This document shows positions 45,506-57,537 of a stretch of 64,000 bases of DNA, piece by piece. The DNA is from Linnemannia elongata (lineage: Eukaryota > Mortierellomycota > Mortierellomycetes > Mortierellales > Mortierellaceae): positions 1,426,001-1,490,000 of the forward strand of contig JAXBDG010000014.1 in NCBI GenBank assembly GCA_036320915.1, given 5' to 3'. The notes under the pieces are model-generated. The model was not told the origin of the DNA. It did not search any database and saw nothing but the letters and a program-made list of their open reading frames with translations. The first letter of the stretch is position 1, and each line of letters starts with the position of its first letter. The position numbers were made by a program, and so were the translations under genes.

Positions 45506-46195
45506 ATGATATACTCCTTCCCTCCATCGTCATATGATATTGTGACCCCGCGTCTAGTCATTCGCAATGCTATTCCGTCGGATGCAGAAGCAATGGCCCG
45601 TATCCTCTCCTCACCCGAGAACATGCCATACCAGAAATGTGACGACAGAATCCCAACCGACGAGATGCTTCGTCGACTGACCAAGTGGAACAAGATGGCT
45701 TCCGAGGGCTCTAACGCATTCCTGGTCATCGCGCTGCGAGAAACAGGCGAGCCCATCGGCCTTGGAGGCTATAACTGCTTCGAACCGCAGCCTCACAGTG
45801 CCGACACGCCTGTTTCTGAACCGATCTTGGACGACAGCATCGATTTGCAGCCAAGAAGCGCCAGTTTGCCAGTGTCCGGCACAAGTCCCTACCTGACTGA
45901 CATTGGTGTCTTGCTCGACCACTCGCTATGGCGTAAGGGTTATGCAACTGAGGCATTGTGCGCCTCCATCAACTTTGCGTTTATCGAATTGAAGTGCAAG
46001 CTGATCAGGATGGAGACGGACATCAAGAATGAACCTTGGAGAGCATTAATGCGATCCATGGGTTTCGAGAACCTGGAGGAGAGTGCCGTTGTGAGTTTTG
46101 ATGGGAAGACGACGGGGTGGATATATATGCTAGATATCGAGACGTGGGAGACTACCAAAACCAACCTGAAGGCTAGAGGGAAGTGGCCGCTGTAA
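45506..46195 (+). CDS. GNAT-family N-acetyltransferase (RimJ/RimL-like)
   Basis: The frame encodes 229 residues without an intron. The N-terminus has the signature of the Acetyltransf_3 group (TPRLVIRNAIPSDAEAMARIL), followed by a middle strand FLVIALRETGEPIGLGGYNC. The acetyl-CoA binding motif A is SLWRKGYATEAL, where R-K-G-Y-A-T fits the R/Q-x-x-G-x-G/A pyrophosphate loop. Then come INFAFIELKCKLIRMETDIKN and the closing WRALMRSMGFE. A Ser/Pro/Asp-rich insertion at about residues 92-130 separates the halves. Family members acetylate protein N-termini, antibiotics or small amines; the substrate cannot be told. A 30-bp direct repeat and TATA-like box lie just upstream. Confidence 0.88.
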   Translation: MIYSFPPSSYDIVTPRLVIRNAIPSDAEAMARILSSPENMPYQKCDDRIPTDEMLRRLTKWNKMASEGSNAFLVIALRETGEPIGLGGYNCFEPQPHSADTPVSEPILDDSIDLQPRSASLPVSGTSPYLTDIGVLLDHSLWRKGYATEALCASINFAFIELKCKLIRMETDIKNEPWRALMRSMGFENLEESAVVSFDGKTTGWIYMLDIETWETTKTNLKARGKWPL

Positions 46196-46814
46196 CGTAT
46201 TCACTTAGTTTTCTTTCGTATTCACGATAAAGATTTGGTAAATGAGTGCAAGCAAGAAAGGGCTACACATATATAAAAAAAAAACCAGGGTTCGCTTCAT
46301 ACCTCGCCGCTAAAACATCAACGACAAATATTTACGTGTGCGAGGTCATTCCACTCAACGTCCTGCTCTATGACTTAAATTATGCGTGCTTGCACAAACT
46401 ATGAATGCCTGTTGAGTCAACGGCACGGGCCATCTCTTCTCCTCCCCGCTTAAAATGAAAAGAAAACATTCAAGCATGCATTTGAACTCTTGCCCGCAAG
46501 CAAGGTTGATTGCCCTTCAAGAGAAGCCACTATACCCAGCACAAGCTCTTGGTACACCAACCAACAACCAGCGAAACATGACAAGGAGTCGACAGTAGCT
46601 ATGATAATGTCAAGGGAAATGCTATTAATAGTTATTTTCTAGCAGCCACTCATCTGTTGCAGTTTCGCATGCAAAGTAAATTTATAGCATCCCGATCGAC
46701 CATACTCTGTTAAACAGAAAAGCAAAGTCTTTACGAAAATCAACGCTAACCACTTTCCAAAGAAGATATTCGCAGTTATATTCGCATTGTTCCGCGAACC
46801 GTTTCGTATGAGTG
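46196..46814. other. Intergenic, no gene seen
   Basis: This is AT-rich spacer after the GNAT gene. The last 50 bases (from about 46765) already show degenerate versions of the TTCGCA and GCGAACCG motifs of the tandem array that follows. Confidence 0.6.
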
Positions 46815-47067
46815 TGTAGGAACACTTCATTCGCCGAGCGTCTCGCGAAACTTCTTACGAACTGCCTCGTAATATTATGTAGGAATGCTTCATATCGCGA
46901 AACATCTTGCGAAGCGTCTCGCGAACCACCGCGTAAGATTATGCAGGAACGCTTCATTTGCGAAACGATTCGCAAAACATCTTACGAACTGCTTCATAAG
47001 ATTATGTAGGGACGCCTCATTTGCGAACCGCCTCGTGGAGCGTCTCGCGAACCGCTTTGTAAGATTA
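46815..47067. repeat. 63-bp tandem repeat array, four copies plus degenerate ends
   Basis: Units begin with TGTAGG or TGCAGG at 46815, 46878, 46942 and 47005, with lengths 63, 64, 63 and 63. A partial fifth starts at 47068 and traces precede 46815. Each unit is about 80% alike and ends in TAA(G/T)ATTA. Inside are repeated CGCGAA/TTCGCA-type inverted motifs (TCTCGCGA is a perfect palindrome). Because 63 is 21 codons, several frames stay open on both strands; the 64-base copy breaks them, so a coding role is unlikely. Confidence 0.9.
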
Positions 47068-47337
47068 TGTAGGATTGGTTCGTTTTCCATTTATGGTGCT
47101 GTTTCGCCACAACTTTTCAACTTCTATATCTGAAAAACGTAATGAACCTCGAAACAAGTATTGTTTGTGTTTGTGTGCATTAGCAAGGTCGAGTCGGGAC
47201 CAACAAGAACGTGATCCAATGGCACGCTGAGAGAAGAAAAAAAAGGGGGGTAGGGGGGTAGGGGGCACTCACACTATTGAGCCAAGTAGAAAGCATCCAT
47301 TGGAGACTACTTTTATTTCAGGACCTTCTTGGAGTGT

Positions 47338-49335
47338 TCAAGAACTCTCATCACCAATCCAGTCAAGGCGCGACTTGGGTATCGCCATAAAAAAATCCGG
47401 GAACGACCACCTCAACCGCCGCAAATCCTCTTCCTCCACAGTGCCCTTTCCCAAATGAAAGTATTGTAACGCCGGCATGGTCGCGACTACATACACGGCT
47501 TCGGGAATCGAGATCTGGTACATGGGAAGAGTTGAGGTAGAGGATGAGTTTTCGTCCCGGACGATAAAGTCGAGGAGGGAGGGAAATGTGTACATGACCA
47601 CTTCGGGGAGGAGGAATATTGTGTCGAAAGAGTCGATGCTGCTTGTATTGGTGTAGGTTTCGGGAACGAGGTCGAGGACGTGACGAGCGGAGACGTGCAG
47701 GGCGCGAAGGAATTCCAGTTCCTGGAGGCGACGGAAGAGTAACGATGCTTTCTCTCGGTCGGCAACGATGGTTGTTGAGATGTCGAGTCGGGTCAAGGAT
47801 TGTTTGAGTGTATGCCAGGGCCGATCGAAAAGCTCTTCAGCGGGGGACTGAAGAGGGGCAATGGACTCATATGTCGAAAAGACGTTCCCGGGACTGTGCT
47901 CCAAGAAGATCTGAAAGAACCAAGGACTGCCCACAATAAGGGTCTCGAGTGCCAAGGACTCGATCGATAGTACCTCCAACAGGAGAGACAGTGTCTCCTT
48001 GTGGTATCCCTTGATCGACAGTGTCTTCAGGGGATGCCGCTCTCCGTTGTGATCTTTTTCATGGACTGCAAGTTTAGAGTCGAGCGATCGCCATTCTTCC
48101 AGTTTGGTGGTATTGAGATGCATGTAAAACGTGTCCAGTTGCGGGTGGCATTGAATAAGATTGGCGATATGGTCGAAATCGAAACAATCGCTGCGTCCAG
48201 ACATCCGCAAAGTCCGGAGTTGTTGACAGTGTTGAGTGATTGCTGACCAGTGCTCAGATCCGCGTTGCGCATAAAAGATGTTTTGTGTGTCGAGTTCCTC
48301 CAGCTGTGGGCAGCACTTGAACACCTCGACCAGCTGTGAAGCCTGGACACCAAAGTGCTTTATCCGGAGCCGCTTGAGATTGCTCTTCTCGTCAGTGTCG
48401 ATGTTACCCATATCGCTGTTATTGTCAGCGTCCGGGATCGGGGGTAGATCGGTCGGCACAAGATGCGGAGTCGACCTTGTTGCCCCCAAGACCGGAAGGC
48501 TAAGTCTCGAACCTTTCCCATGACCGCCACCACCAACACCACCAGTAGCACCAGGCACCCGATCAATCATCGAAATAACCCTCCCCTGAATCGCCGACTG
48601 CAACCGATCCAACATCCTGACCCGTCCTTGATTCGTATATGAATTCTCCACCGTAAACCTCTTCAACCCCTTGCAACACCTCAAAATCTCCCTCACAACC
48701 TCCACATCCAAATCATGACTAAATCTCTCCGTCACCAACGTCAAATCCTCCAACCGCTCTAACCTCCCCAAGGACCACAACAGCCTCGTATTCAACACCG
48801 TAGCGTCAAAATAAATCGACACCGTCGTTAATCGACTCTGAGCTCCCGAGAAAGCCCTTTCAAGGAGATCATGTGTGACCCAGATGGAATGCCGATCCAG
48901 GTGGAGATAGAGTCTTTCGAGATTGGGGGTGTGATTGGAGATAGATTTGAGGACGTCGCGGTTGAGGCCATGGCAAGTCAGGTCCCGAATGAAAGGTCCA
49001 TGGCGTTTGAATCCTGTGAGGCGTTTGCTGCCAAATTCTCGGACCGTCACCTTCCTCCATACGTATGGTCCAAACAGACTACACATATATTAAAAAAAAA
49101 AAAGGAATAGTGAGTAAGAGACCTGTATATCCAGGTCCATGAGGCACATTTTGTTGGGTGTACTGAAGGTTGAAAAGTTGTTATTGTACCTCTTCCAGAG
49201 ACGACAGACGTTAACAAGCACTCTGGGACTTCTTGGACTATCACGGTCAAGGAAGAGTAGTACCCTCTCCAGTAGTTCTGTGATAGTGAAGACCTTGTTG
49301 CAAGGTAATAGGGCGCCCTTGATGGTTGCACTCAT
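47338..49335 (-). CDS. F-box/leucine-rich protein 3
   Basis: Exons are 49335-49190 and 49078-47338, giving 628 residues. The F-box reads GALLPCNKVFTITELLERV ... VNVCRLWK, the donor is AAGAG|GTACAA, and exon 2 opens LFGPYVWRKVTV. The stretch HSIWVTHDLLERAFSGAQSRLTTVSIYFDATV is shared almost word for word with gene 6 and, more loosely, with gene 4, which marks these as close paralogues. The C-terminal block is AVYVVATMPALQYF ... RLDWIGDESS. The sense-strand leader (49390-49530) is strongly pyrimidine-rich. It is the first downstream member of a head-to-tail run of four genes. Confidence 0.88.
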
Positions 49336-49880
49336 CGTTCCTGTGATTGAGAAGAGGTTCCTGGTTAGGATGGGCGACGAGGAAGTTGGTGTACGTTGTC
49401 GACGATGGAGAGGGGAAAGGGAGGAGGAGAAAAAAAAAGAAAAAAGAAGAAAGAGAAAGAGAGAAAGAGAGAGAGAGAGAAAAGAGGAAGGGTCCCAAGA
49501 AGGGAAGAAACAAGAAAGAAAAAAGAAGAAACAAAAGAAAAATAGGCGCCAACGCCCACAGAAGGAGTTCTAATCACACGCACGCACAAATTGCATTATG
49601 GGGCAATTAGTTTTGGGTTCGGGCTCACATACATCCTGGCAGAAACAGGCGCTAAATGAGCAATCAAATAACGACATAATTGCACCGCTAAAAGGAAAAA
49701 AGGGAAAAGGGAGGGAGAAGAACAAGGTTCGACTTGCAATGGTATGTTTGCTCATGTAAAGGGGCAAAGTCGACAGATGTCATGAATCTAGGCTACTATT
49801 CCATGTCCATGTCCAGCTCCAGGTCCAGAGAATCGCATGCATTATCTTTTTTATTTTCCACTTTTTCTTCCTCCTTCTTT
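49336..49880. other. Spacer between F-box genes 3 and 4
   Basis: It holds a long GA-rich stretch (49395-49555), the CT-rich leader of gene 3 on the minus strand, and the 3' flank of gene 4. No separate gene was seen. Confidence 0.65.
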
Positions 49881-51049
49881 TCACGAAACCCTCTCATCAA
49901 TCCAACTCACCCGCTCCTCTGGAATCTTCCGAAAATACTCCGGGAACGCACCACTCAAACTCTTCAACGACTTTTCACCGACACTGCCCCGCTTCAAACA
50001 CAAGTACTCTAAGCACGGCATAGCAGCAATCAAAAACACAGCCTCGGAAACCGTGATCTCGAACGGCACGGGAACATTCCTGTCTTCTCCTCGAACGATC
50101 ATGTCCTGGAGGCAAGGGAAACTATGGGTCCCGGTTGGGAGGTGCTGCATGATGTAGGCTCTGTCAATTGCCCTATACCCTATGTCTACGCTGTTGCCGG
50201 TGCTGTTGTCGGGGTTGTTGTTGTTTGCTTGTCGAGGAGAAAGGGGCGTAGGCAAGGTGATTGTAAAGTTCTTGGGGAACCAATCCTTCACATGCCTCGC
50301 ACTCACATACAACCCCTTCAACACCCTCAACTCCTGTAACCTCACAAATACCTTCCCCGCAACCTCTCTATCCACAAGAATCGTCGTCGACATATCCAAC
50401 CGTACTAGAGAATCCTTCAACGTACTCCAAGGTCTCGAAAAAAGATCCCGAGAGGGGGTCTGGCGCTCGACGAGGGGTGCAAAGGGCGAGTAGAGGTTCC
50501 CAGGAATGTGTTCCATAAAGATTTGGAAAAACCAAGGGCTCCCGATGGCGAGAGTTGATAGACATAAGGAGTTAAGGGAGAGGATTTCGAGTAGGGTTGC
50601 GAGGGTTTCTTTGTAGTAGCCCTTTATCGAGAGGGTCTTCAACGGGTGTCGATGTACGCCGCCATGCTCCTGCTCCCGTTCATGTTCTGTGAGGAGATGG
50701 GTATCGAGGGACTGCCAGGCGGGGAGTTCAGAGTTATTAAGAACCATAAAAAACTCTTCCAGACGCGGTAGTCCCAGGAGAAGTTTCGCAATGGCCTCAA
50801 TACTCATGCCTTCATTTCGTCCCGACAATCGCAGTGTCCGAAGGTGCCGACAGTGTCGGGTGACAATCCCCATGATATCAGAGCTCCCACGGTAGAAAAG
50901 GGTTTGGACATCGAGCTCTTCCAGCTGTGAGGTCTGCTTGATGACATCCGAGAATACTAGCGTGTCGAAGCTGCAGTGGCGTAGTTGCAGTCTGCGGAGG
51001 TTACTCCTGCCCCTGCTCTTGCTCCTGATACCATTGCTTATGGTAGGTC

Positions 51050-51080
<31 letters not shown>

Positions 51081-52125
51081 TTTGTTGTTGTTTTTGTTAG
51101 CCCTCGGGACCAAAGGCGAATCTCCTGATTTGAGATCTCGTTGTTGTCGCTGCGCCGTGCTCGAAGAAAGTTCCCGACCCTTGCACTTTGTCAGCAAGCC
51201 TCCCTGTCCTCGTCGTGCAATGGCATCCTCAACACACTCCGGTGTCCAACCCCCAATCCTCCTTGCAACCCTCCCCACAACCTCTACCTTCCACCTCACC
51301 AACCTCGGGACATAGTCCCTATACCTATACGCACTCTCCATTCTGAACGACCGCAACCCCGTACAGCAGACCAAAATCTCTCGACATAAGTCGTTCAATC
51401 CCAAGGCCATATGGTTATACCTCTCCGTCTCCAACCTCAAGTCCTCCAGGCAGGGCAGTTGAGAAAGGGACCAGAGGAGGCGAGAGTCAAGGACTGTAGC
51501 ATCAAATTTGATGGAGATGGTCGAGAGGCTTGAGGAGTTGTAGGAGGTTTGGAGGAAGAAGGTTTCGAGGTGAGTGTAGAAAATCCAGATGGAGTTGCGG
51601 TCAAAGGTTAGGTGGAGGGTTTTGAGGTTTGTGAGTTCGTTGTTGCAAATGTTTTTGTTTTTGTTGTTTTCGTTGTGGGGGCGGGTGAGGGCTTTGAGGG
51701 TCTTTTTGGTGACAACGTTGCAGGTGAGTTTTTGGATGTGGGTTCTGTAGCGGAGGAGTCCTGAGAGACGTTTGTGGGTGGATGGTCCTGGGAGGGTGAC
51801 TTCTTTCCACACATATGGTGCAAAGTGGCTACGGGTGCCAAGCAATGAGTGGAAGCAGTGGATGAGTGGGTGAAGTGTGTAAAAACTATAAAATTACACA
51901 CGACTGCCAATTCGATATGCTGAGATGGAAGGTGTTTTGTTCGTACCTGTGCCAAAGACGACAGACGTTTAAAAGAGTCCTGAGACTCTTCGCCTTCTCG
52001 CCGCCATTGCCGTCCTTGTCACTGTCGTCGTCGTTATTGAGGTGGAACACTATCTGCGCCAGCAGTTCCGGGATGTTGAACACTCTATTACAAGGTAGCG
52101 ACGCTTGCTCCTTCGGTGTGTTCAT
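49881..52125 (-). CDS. F-box/leucine-rich protein 4 with polyasparagine tract
   Basis: Exons are 52125-51947 and 51828-49881, giving 708 residues. The F-box reads ASLPCNRVFNIPELLAQIVFHL, then an acidic insertion (DDDSDKDGNGGEKAK) and LLNVCRLWH, with donor CACAG|GTACGA; exon 2 opens HFAPYVWKEVTLP. A run of Asn coded by AAC triplets (about 51050-51105) sits in a linker between leucine-rich halves. The HPLKTLSIKGYYKETL motif is shared with gene 3 (HPLKTLSIKGYHKETL). The C-terminal block is AVFLIAAMPCLEYLCL ... IPEERVSWIDERVS. The frame is intact throughout. Confidence 0.88.
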
Positions 52126-53095
52126 ATGGGTCGTCCTTATCCTGTCTCGTCTGAAAAGGCCGTTGTGTAATCCTGAAGTAAGAGTGAGGCGTGAGTGTGA
52201 AAAAAAGTGGGAGAATGGGATGCGAGAAGAAAAAGAAAGAAGGTAAAAAGATGAAATTTATTTTTGGAGGTGGCAAGTGTGTCTGCGTTCGTCTGAAGTG
52301 TGTGATGATGACGCCTTCTTTTTCTCCTCGGAAATTAATTTGGTGGCAAGTGATCAATGATACCCCGTGACTGCTGTCTTTGATGTGTCTAGACCGACGA
52401 CTTAAAGTTGATCATTGATCAACCATAAAAACTCAGGTACCACCAGGGTTTATGTTTCGCATAGTGGTGGTGGCGCCGTGGTCTGTGCGCAAGTATATTA
52501 TACTCCTTCTTTTGGCGTTTCTATACCTTCTTTTTTAGTATTTATTCTTTATATGTGTGGTATAAATAATAATTAACAAGTCAAGGGGTAGCCCGTTGTC
52601 GTGAAAACCAAATCAAACCAAACCCCCCCATTTTTCAACACATTATTATGTCGAATAAAGGGGAAGAGAAACAAGTCTTGCCTGAGCCGCATGGTTTCAT
52701 CCAAGGTGGATTTTACTGCAATACCAGAAAGGGGACAATGTTCAATCTCAACCTGCCTTGCAAATGTAGAAGAAACAGCAAGAGAGCGAGTGAACGCGAG
52801 GAAAACAGAAGTTTGTGTGAGAATGTGCGGAAACAGAGTGCGAGAGGGGTGAGAGAGAGTTTGTGTGTGTGTGGAGGCAGCAGAAGGAGAGAAGTGATGG
52901 AAGTGAAGGAGTGATGATGAGAGACGGGAGTTTAAATAAGGTTGCTGGTAATGCGATGAAAAAAATAATAAATAAAGCGCGATTTTGCCAATTTTTTTCC
53001 TTCCCCACCTTTCCACAAAGTTGTATGCATGCGGACCGAATTCACTCCCTTCACTTCCTATTCCCTCTCCACTTCATAACGCTCTACAAAATCCT
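52126..53095. other. Spacer between F-box genes 4 and 5
   Basis: No gene was recognised in these 970 bases. Plus-strand frames at 52600-52915 are Arg/Lys/Glu-rich and reflect purine-rich sequence. Confidence 0.6.
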
Positions 53096-55223
53096 TCATT
53101 CCTGATCTCCCTGAAACACAATCCCTCGGAACCTCTCCCTCAGCATCCGCTTCACCCCGCTAGTAGCTTTATCCCCCAATCCAAAAACTCGCAGCTGAGG
53201 CATCATCGCAATAACCAGCACCGCCAACTCTAGTGTTACCGCATTCCTCGGCGTATAGTTCAGTGGGAAGATGACCCGGTTGTCGCCGTAGCCTATGTAT
53301 AGTTCTTGGATGGATGGGAATTGGAGAGTTGTTTCTGGGAGTGGGAAAAGGCTGGCCTCGTCGTTGGTCGTTGTTGTTGATGTATGTTGGTGGTGAGGTT
53401 GAGTACTGCTACTGCAGCTGTTGGGGTTTATGGGGTTATTGGCGTTGACGATATGTGGAAGGGCATTGTATGGGTAGGGGGAAATGTGGTTGTTGTTTTC
53501 GTTATGCATGCGACCTAGGACCCAGAGGTGTGTATGCATGACATGTAGGACTCGGAGGTGGCAGAATACCTGCAGTCGTTCAAAAAACTGTTTTCCTTCG
53601 CTGTATAGTGGGAATTGCTCGAAGGACAGGTCGAGTTGAACAAGCGTATCCTTCAACCCTCCTCGTCTTGATATGGTGCTGATAGTAGTGGTGTGATCCA
53701 ATGCCGAAAACGTCGATGGCGATGAAGAGGAGATGGCTGTCGAGGATAGCACGGAAAGGTACATCGGAGGTGTCATGGAGCAACGACTACCATAGCATAT
53801 CCTCAACCCCTCGATCTGTGAAGATGCCGATTCCTGAAGCATCACCTCCATAAGAGTTTCCATCACCAAGTCCGGTCGGTCAATCCACCCCCCAAACTCC
53901 AAACACTTCAACGGATGTTCTCTCCCGTACTCCTTCCGGTGCTTCTCAAAACTGGCAGCCAGCTCGGACAGACCCAAATCGACATGTCGCGGAGTATTGT
54001 TGAGAAAGTTGATCAGTAGTGCCTCGAGATATAGGAGAGACGAGATCAGGGTCGCGATCGAGGGGCAAGGTCCGCGGTCGACAATATCGAGGATCCGGAG
54101 GAAGCGGCAGGTTTCCAGAACGGATCGCCAGATGTGTTCCGAGAAGGGGTAGTGTCTGTACCCTTTGATTGCGAGTTCTTCTAGACCTGGTCCGTGGGTG
54201 GTGATGATATTCACAAAGGCGCCTATGTTGGATGGCGCTTCTTTATAATAAAGTCGGCGCAGAACGGACAACAAAGGTTCGTTGCTGTTACCTTGTACAC
54301 TCAGCGTTTGTTGCGACAACCCTACATCATTCCTGCTACTGCTCTCAGCCAAAGTCTCCTGAGGCGACAGAGGCGTTGGCGCCAAATCGCTCCAAGAGTC
54401 CATCCTCCACTGGACCCATCGCTTCACTCTCCGGTAAACAGATGCCCGATCGTTGAAGCAATGCCTCCCCAAGAACTCAAACTGCAACACTTCCAATCCT
54501 GCACAACATCCCAAAACCTCCAAACACACCTCATCCGCAGAATACCGCTCCGCATACGGCGTCGGATACAACACCTTAATATCTAGTCGTCTCAACCGAG
54601 GCAAGGAGGAGAGACTCCAGAGGGTAGACGACTGATACACCGACATCTCGAGCGAAATCTGAACCTCGGTCAGAGTATCCTGTAGGTGTGTGAAGAGTCG
54701 ATGCAAATGCCCGTATCCGATCCCGTCAGATTCGAACCCAATAGCCAAGCTGAGATATCCAATATGAGGGAAGAACTCGGGGATGAAGTTGACAAGATTT
54801 CTGGTCGCACAGGTGATGGTGAGGCGACGGACAAGTAAGCCAGTCTCCTTGCGGAAGGACATCTTGCCTTTTTTGACCTTCCTTCCAACCGTGAGTGACT
54901 TCCATACGTAAGGTCTGAAATAGCTTTGAACACAAACAGGAAAACAATACATAAGTTAGTACTAAAACCGAGAAAAACGAGACTTGGCTGGGGACGGCGA
55001 AAATGAAAACTGGGATGTACCTCTGCCAAAGACGGCAGACAAGGGCACAATGCTTTAAGTCCTTCAGACAACTACTGCTGCTGTTCATGAAGCTGAGGAT
55101 CAGCTCCCGTAATTCTGTGATCCCGAGAACCGTGTTGCAGGGTAAGGGCATGAAGTTGGTGCTCTTGAGCACATTCTTGTTCTTGATTCTGCTCTTGTCC
55201 CTGTTATGTTTCGTTTTATCCAT
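53096..55223 (-). CDS. F-box/leucine-rich protein 5
   Basis: Exons are 55223-55021 and 54923-53096, giving 676 residues. A Lys-rich N-terminus (KTKHNRDKSRIKNKN) is followed by the F-box NFMPLPCNTVLGITELRELIL ... ALVCRLWQ, the donor is CAGAG|GTACAT, and exon 2 opens YFRPYVWKSLTVG. This is the most diverged of the four clustered genes: the segment after the splice (GLLVRRLTITCATRNLVNFI) does not share the RHSIWV-type motif of genes 3, 4 and 6. A His/Thr/Ser/Asn-rich linker (about 53340-53430) precedes the C-terminal block, where LAVLVIAMMPQLRVFGLG replaces the usual AAMP motif. Confidence 0.85.
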
Positions 55224-55406
55224 ATGGTTGATTGTGAGGTTGTAAGGAGAAAAGGGCTGGGAAAAGAAGTGACTGATGCATGAGCAAATAAATAATCAAA
55301 AATAACAGTGCGAAACACGTGGACAAACTCTTAGGGTCCAGACCCACATTAAGAACAAACAAAACAAAACAAAAAACAATGCAGAAGTCGACAACAATGT
55401 TACTTT

Positions 55407-57537
55407 TTATTTATAACCATGCACTGCATCGATCCACGCAAGGTAATCCTTGGGGAGTGGTCGAAACTGTTTCGGCAGGCCCTCCTTCAACTCCTCTAGT
55501 GATTCTTTACTAATAACTCCATCCTCCGCAACAAAGTATTCCAGACCCGGCATAGCAGCCAAAACAAATAGGGCCTGCTCGATCGTGATATCCTTGTACC
55601 CGCCGTGTCCAAACGGATAACTCTTGATGAAAAACTCTCGTAGTGGTGCAAAGGAGTAGCTCACAGTTGGGAGCTTGATGGTGAAAAAGTCGCCATGGTT
55701 GACGCCGATACTGTCGACGACACTGCTCTGCCCAAAGGTATGTGCAACTGGTAACTCTCCCTTCCAAATAAAGTGAAGAGCGCGATATGATGGAGGCACC
55801 CAGTCGTGGATATGTCGAGTCGAGACGCACAGTGCACGCAGCTTCGGCAAGTCTTGCAAACGTCGAAGAAATGTGCGTGTAATATCCTTGGTCGCAATAA
55901 TGGTCGTATGCATATCCAGTTGCACCAATGTCTCCCTTAATGCATGCCATGGGCTGCGAAGATGCTCCTGTGACAGGTTGATCAGAAACCGGGATGCGCT
56001 GGCTCCATGAACAGGGTCGATGTCATAGCTGTCCTGAGATCTCCACAAACTCCCCACCGTCAGTGTTTGGATATCGAGCGAGCGAGCAGCCAGGATACAT
56101 GAAATGATCGGGAGTGAAGTTGTATTGTCGCTTGTGAGGGAAAGTGTCTTTAGGGGGTGTCGAGTCCCGAACTTTTGCTCGTGTTCTGCTAAGCAGCGGT
56201 CGACGTTTGTTGTCGCCCAGTCGGTCCACTGTATGGCCTGTAGGTGCACATGAAGCGACTCCAGTCGCGGGAAAAGAGGAATAAGCAATACACTGCTGCC
56301 GATAAGGAGTCGCGATTTCTTGCCCGTGAGTCGAAGGGTCCATAGGTTGGGGCAGCGAGAAGATAAAGTCGTCCAAGATTGATGGTCGAGCGCAATCAAT
56401 TCATCCCGCAGGTGAAAGTCGTTCAGTTGTGAGCAACTCTTGATGAGCTCGTCAAACACCGGTACGTCGTCAAGGAGCATACAGAGGTCGAGTCGACGAA
56501 TGTTGTTGGTTATTGTGCTGCTTTCCATAGTCGAGGGGAACCGTTGCAGTGGTTGTGCCACCGGTAAAGGCGATCCAAGTCTGATGGGTGCTAGTTCATT
56601 CCGTCCAACAGCCTCCTGAACAGTTTTGGGTGATTGATTAAACCTTGATGCCATTTTCCGCTTGACGTTGGCCTTTAGCATCTTGAGCAATGGTCGGGGT
56701 GTATTCGGAATCCAGCGTTCCAGAGTAAGCGACTCTAGTCCTGGACAACATCCAAGGGTCTCTGTCACAAGTACCGCCAGATCAATAGTCCCGTAAACCT
56801 GAAGACCCAGATGGGTGAGATAGGGTAGTCGACACAGGGTCCATAGTATCGAAACATTGACGACCGAAGTGTCAAGTTTGACAGACACCGTTGTGAGACG
56901 AGATTGTGTCCGGAGAAACGCCAATTCCAACAGGTCATACGACACCATAATGGAGTGTCGGTCCAGCGAGAGGTGCAGTGTCTGCAGGTTGGTGCAGAAA
57001 TGGGCGACTGACTTTAGCACACTCCTGTCAACTCGGTGACAACTCAGATCCCGGATGTCTCTTCCATGATGCTGAAGATGTGTGGTGAAATGTCTGCCCA
57101 ACTTGTATACGGCGACCGCTTTCCAGAAGTAAGGAGCAAAATAACTAAGTAGTAGACAGATGAAACGTGCGGTACTTTAACATTGCATACAAAAACGTGG
57201 TTCTTGGCAGCTAGTATACTTTATACACCCTGACCCACCCTTGTTCACCCCAAACAAGATCGACGATCAACAGAAGGTCGATCCCTATCCAGGCAACTTC
57301 ACTGACCACTTTTTCCGTCCCACTGCAGACTGAGGGTCATAAAAAGTAATTACGACAGGTTAAGATAACGAGGGCGTAGCGTTACCTATACCAACGCCGA
57401 CAGACGGTGGCCAAGAGTCTGGGGCAAGCTGGGTCTTCAAGGTTCAGGTGGAGGACTATCAGTTCAAACAGTTCCTGAATTCCGAGTACTTTGTCGCAGG
57501 GCGACTGCTTCTGCTTGCTAACAGTGGTTGTGGCCAT
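55407..57537 (-). CDS. F-box/leucine-rich protein 6
   Basis: Exons are 57537-57386 and 57144-55407, giving 629 residues. Exon 1 is short and encodes KQSPCDKVLGIQELFELIVLHL ... LLATVCRRWY, with donor TATAG|GTAACG; exon 2 opens YFAPYFWKAVAVYKLG. The intron, 241 nt, is the longest of the family in this window. Leucine-rich strands are regular (LQTLHLSLDRHSI, LPYLTHLGLQVYG, LESLTLERW, LWTLRLTGKK, LKTLSLTSDNT). The C-terminal block is ALFVLAAMPGLEYFV ... LPKQFRPLPKDYLAWIDAVHGYK. Only about 180 bases separate it from the start of gene 5. Confidence 0.87.

Noticed and set aside
46815..47067. Possible CRISPR array
   Set aside because: Whole 63-bp units repeat with scattered differences. There are no constant repeats alternating with unique spacers, and the genome is eukaryotic.
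46812..47133. Open frames across the 63-bp array on both strands
   Set aside because: They stay open because the period is 21 codons. The 64-base copy shifts the frame, and no start, domain or codon pattern supports translation.
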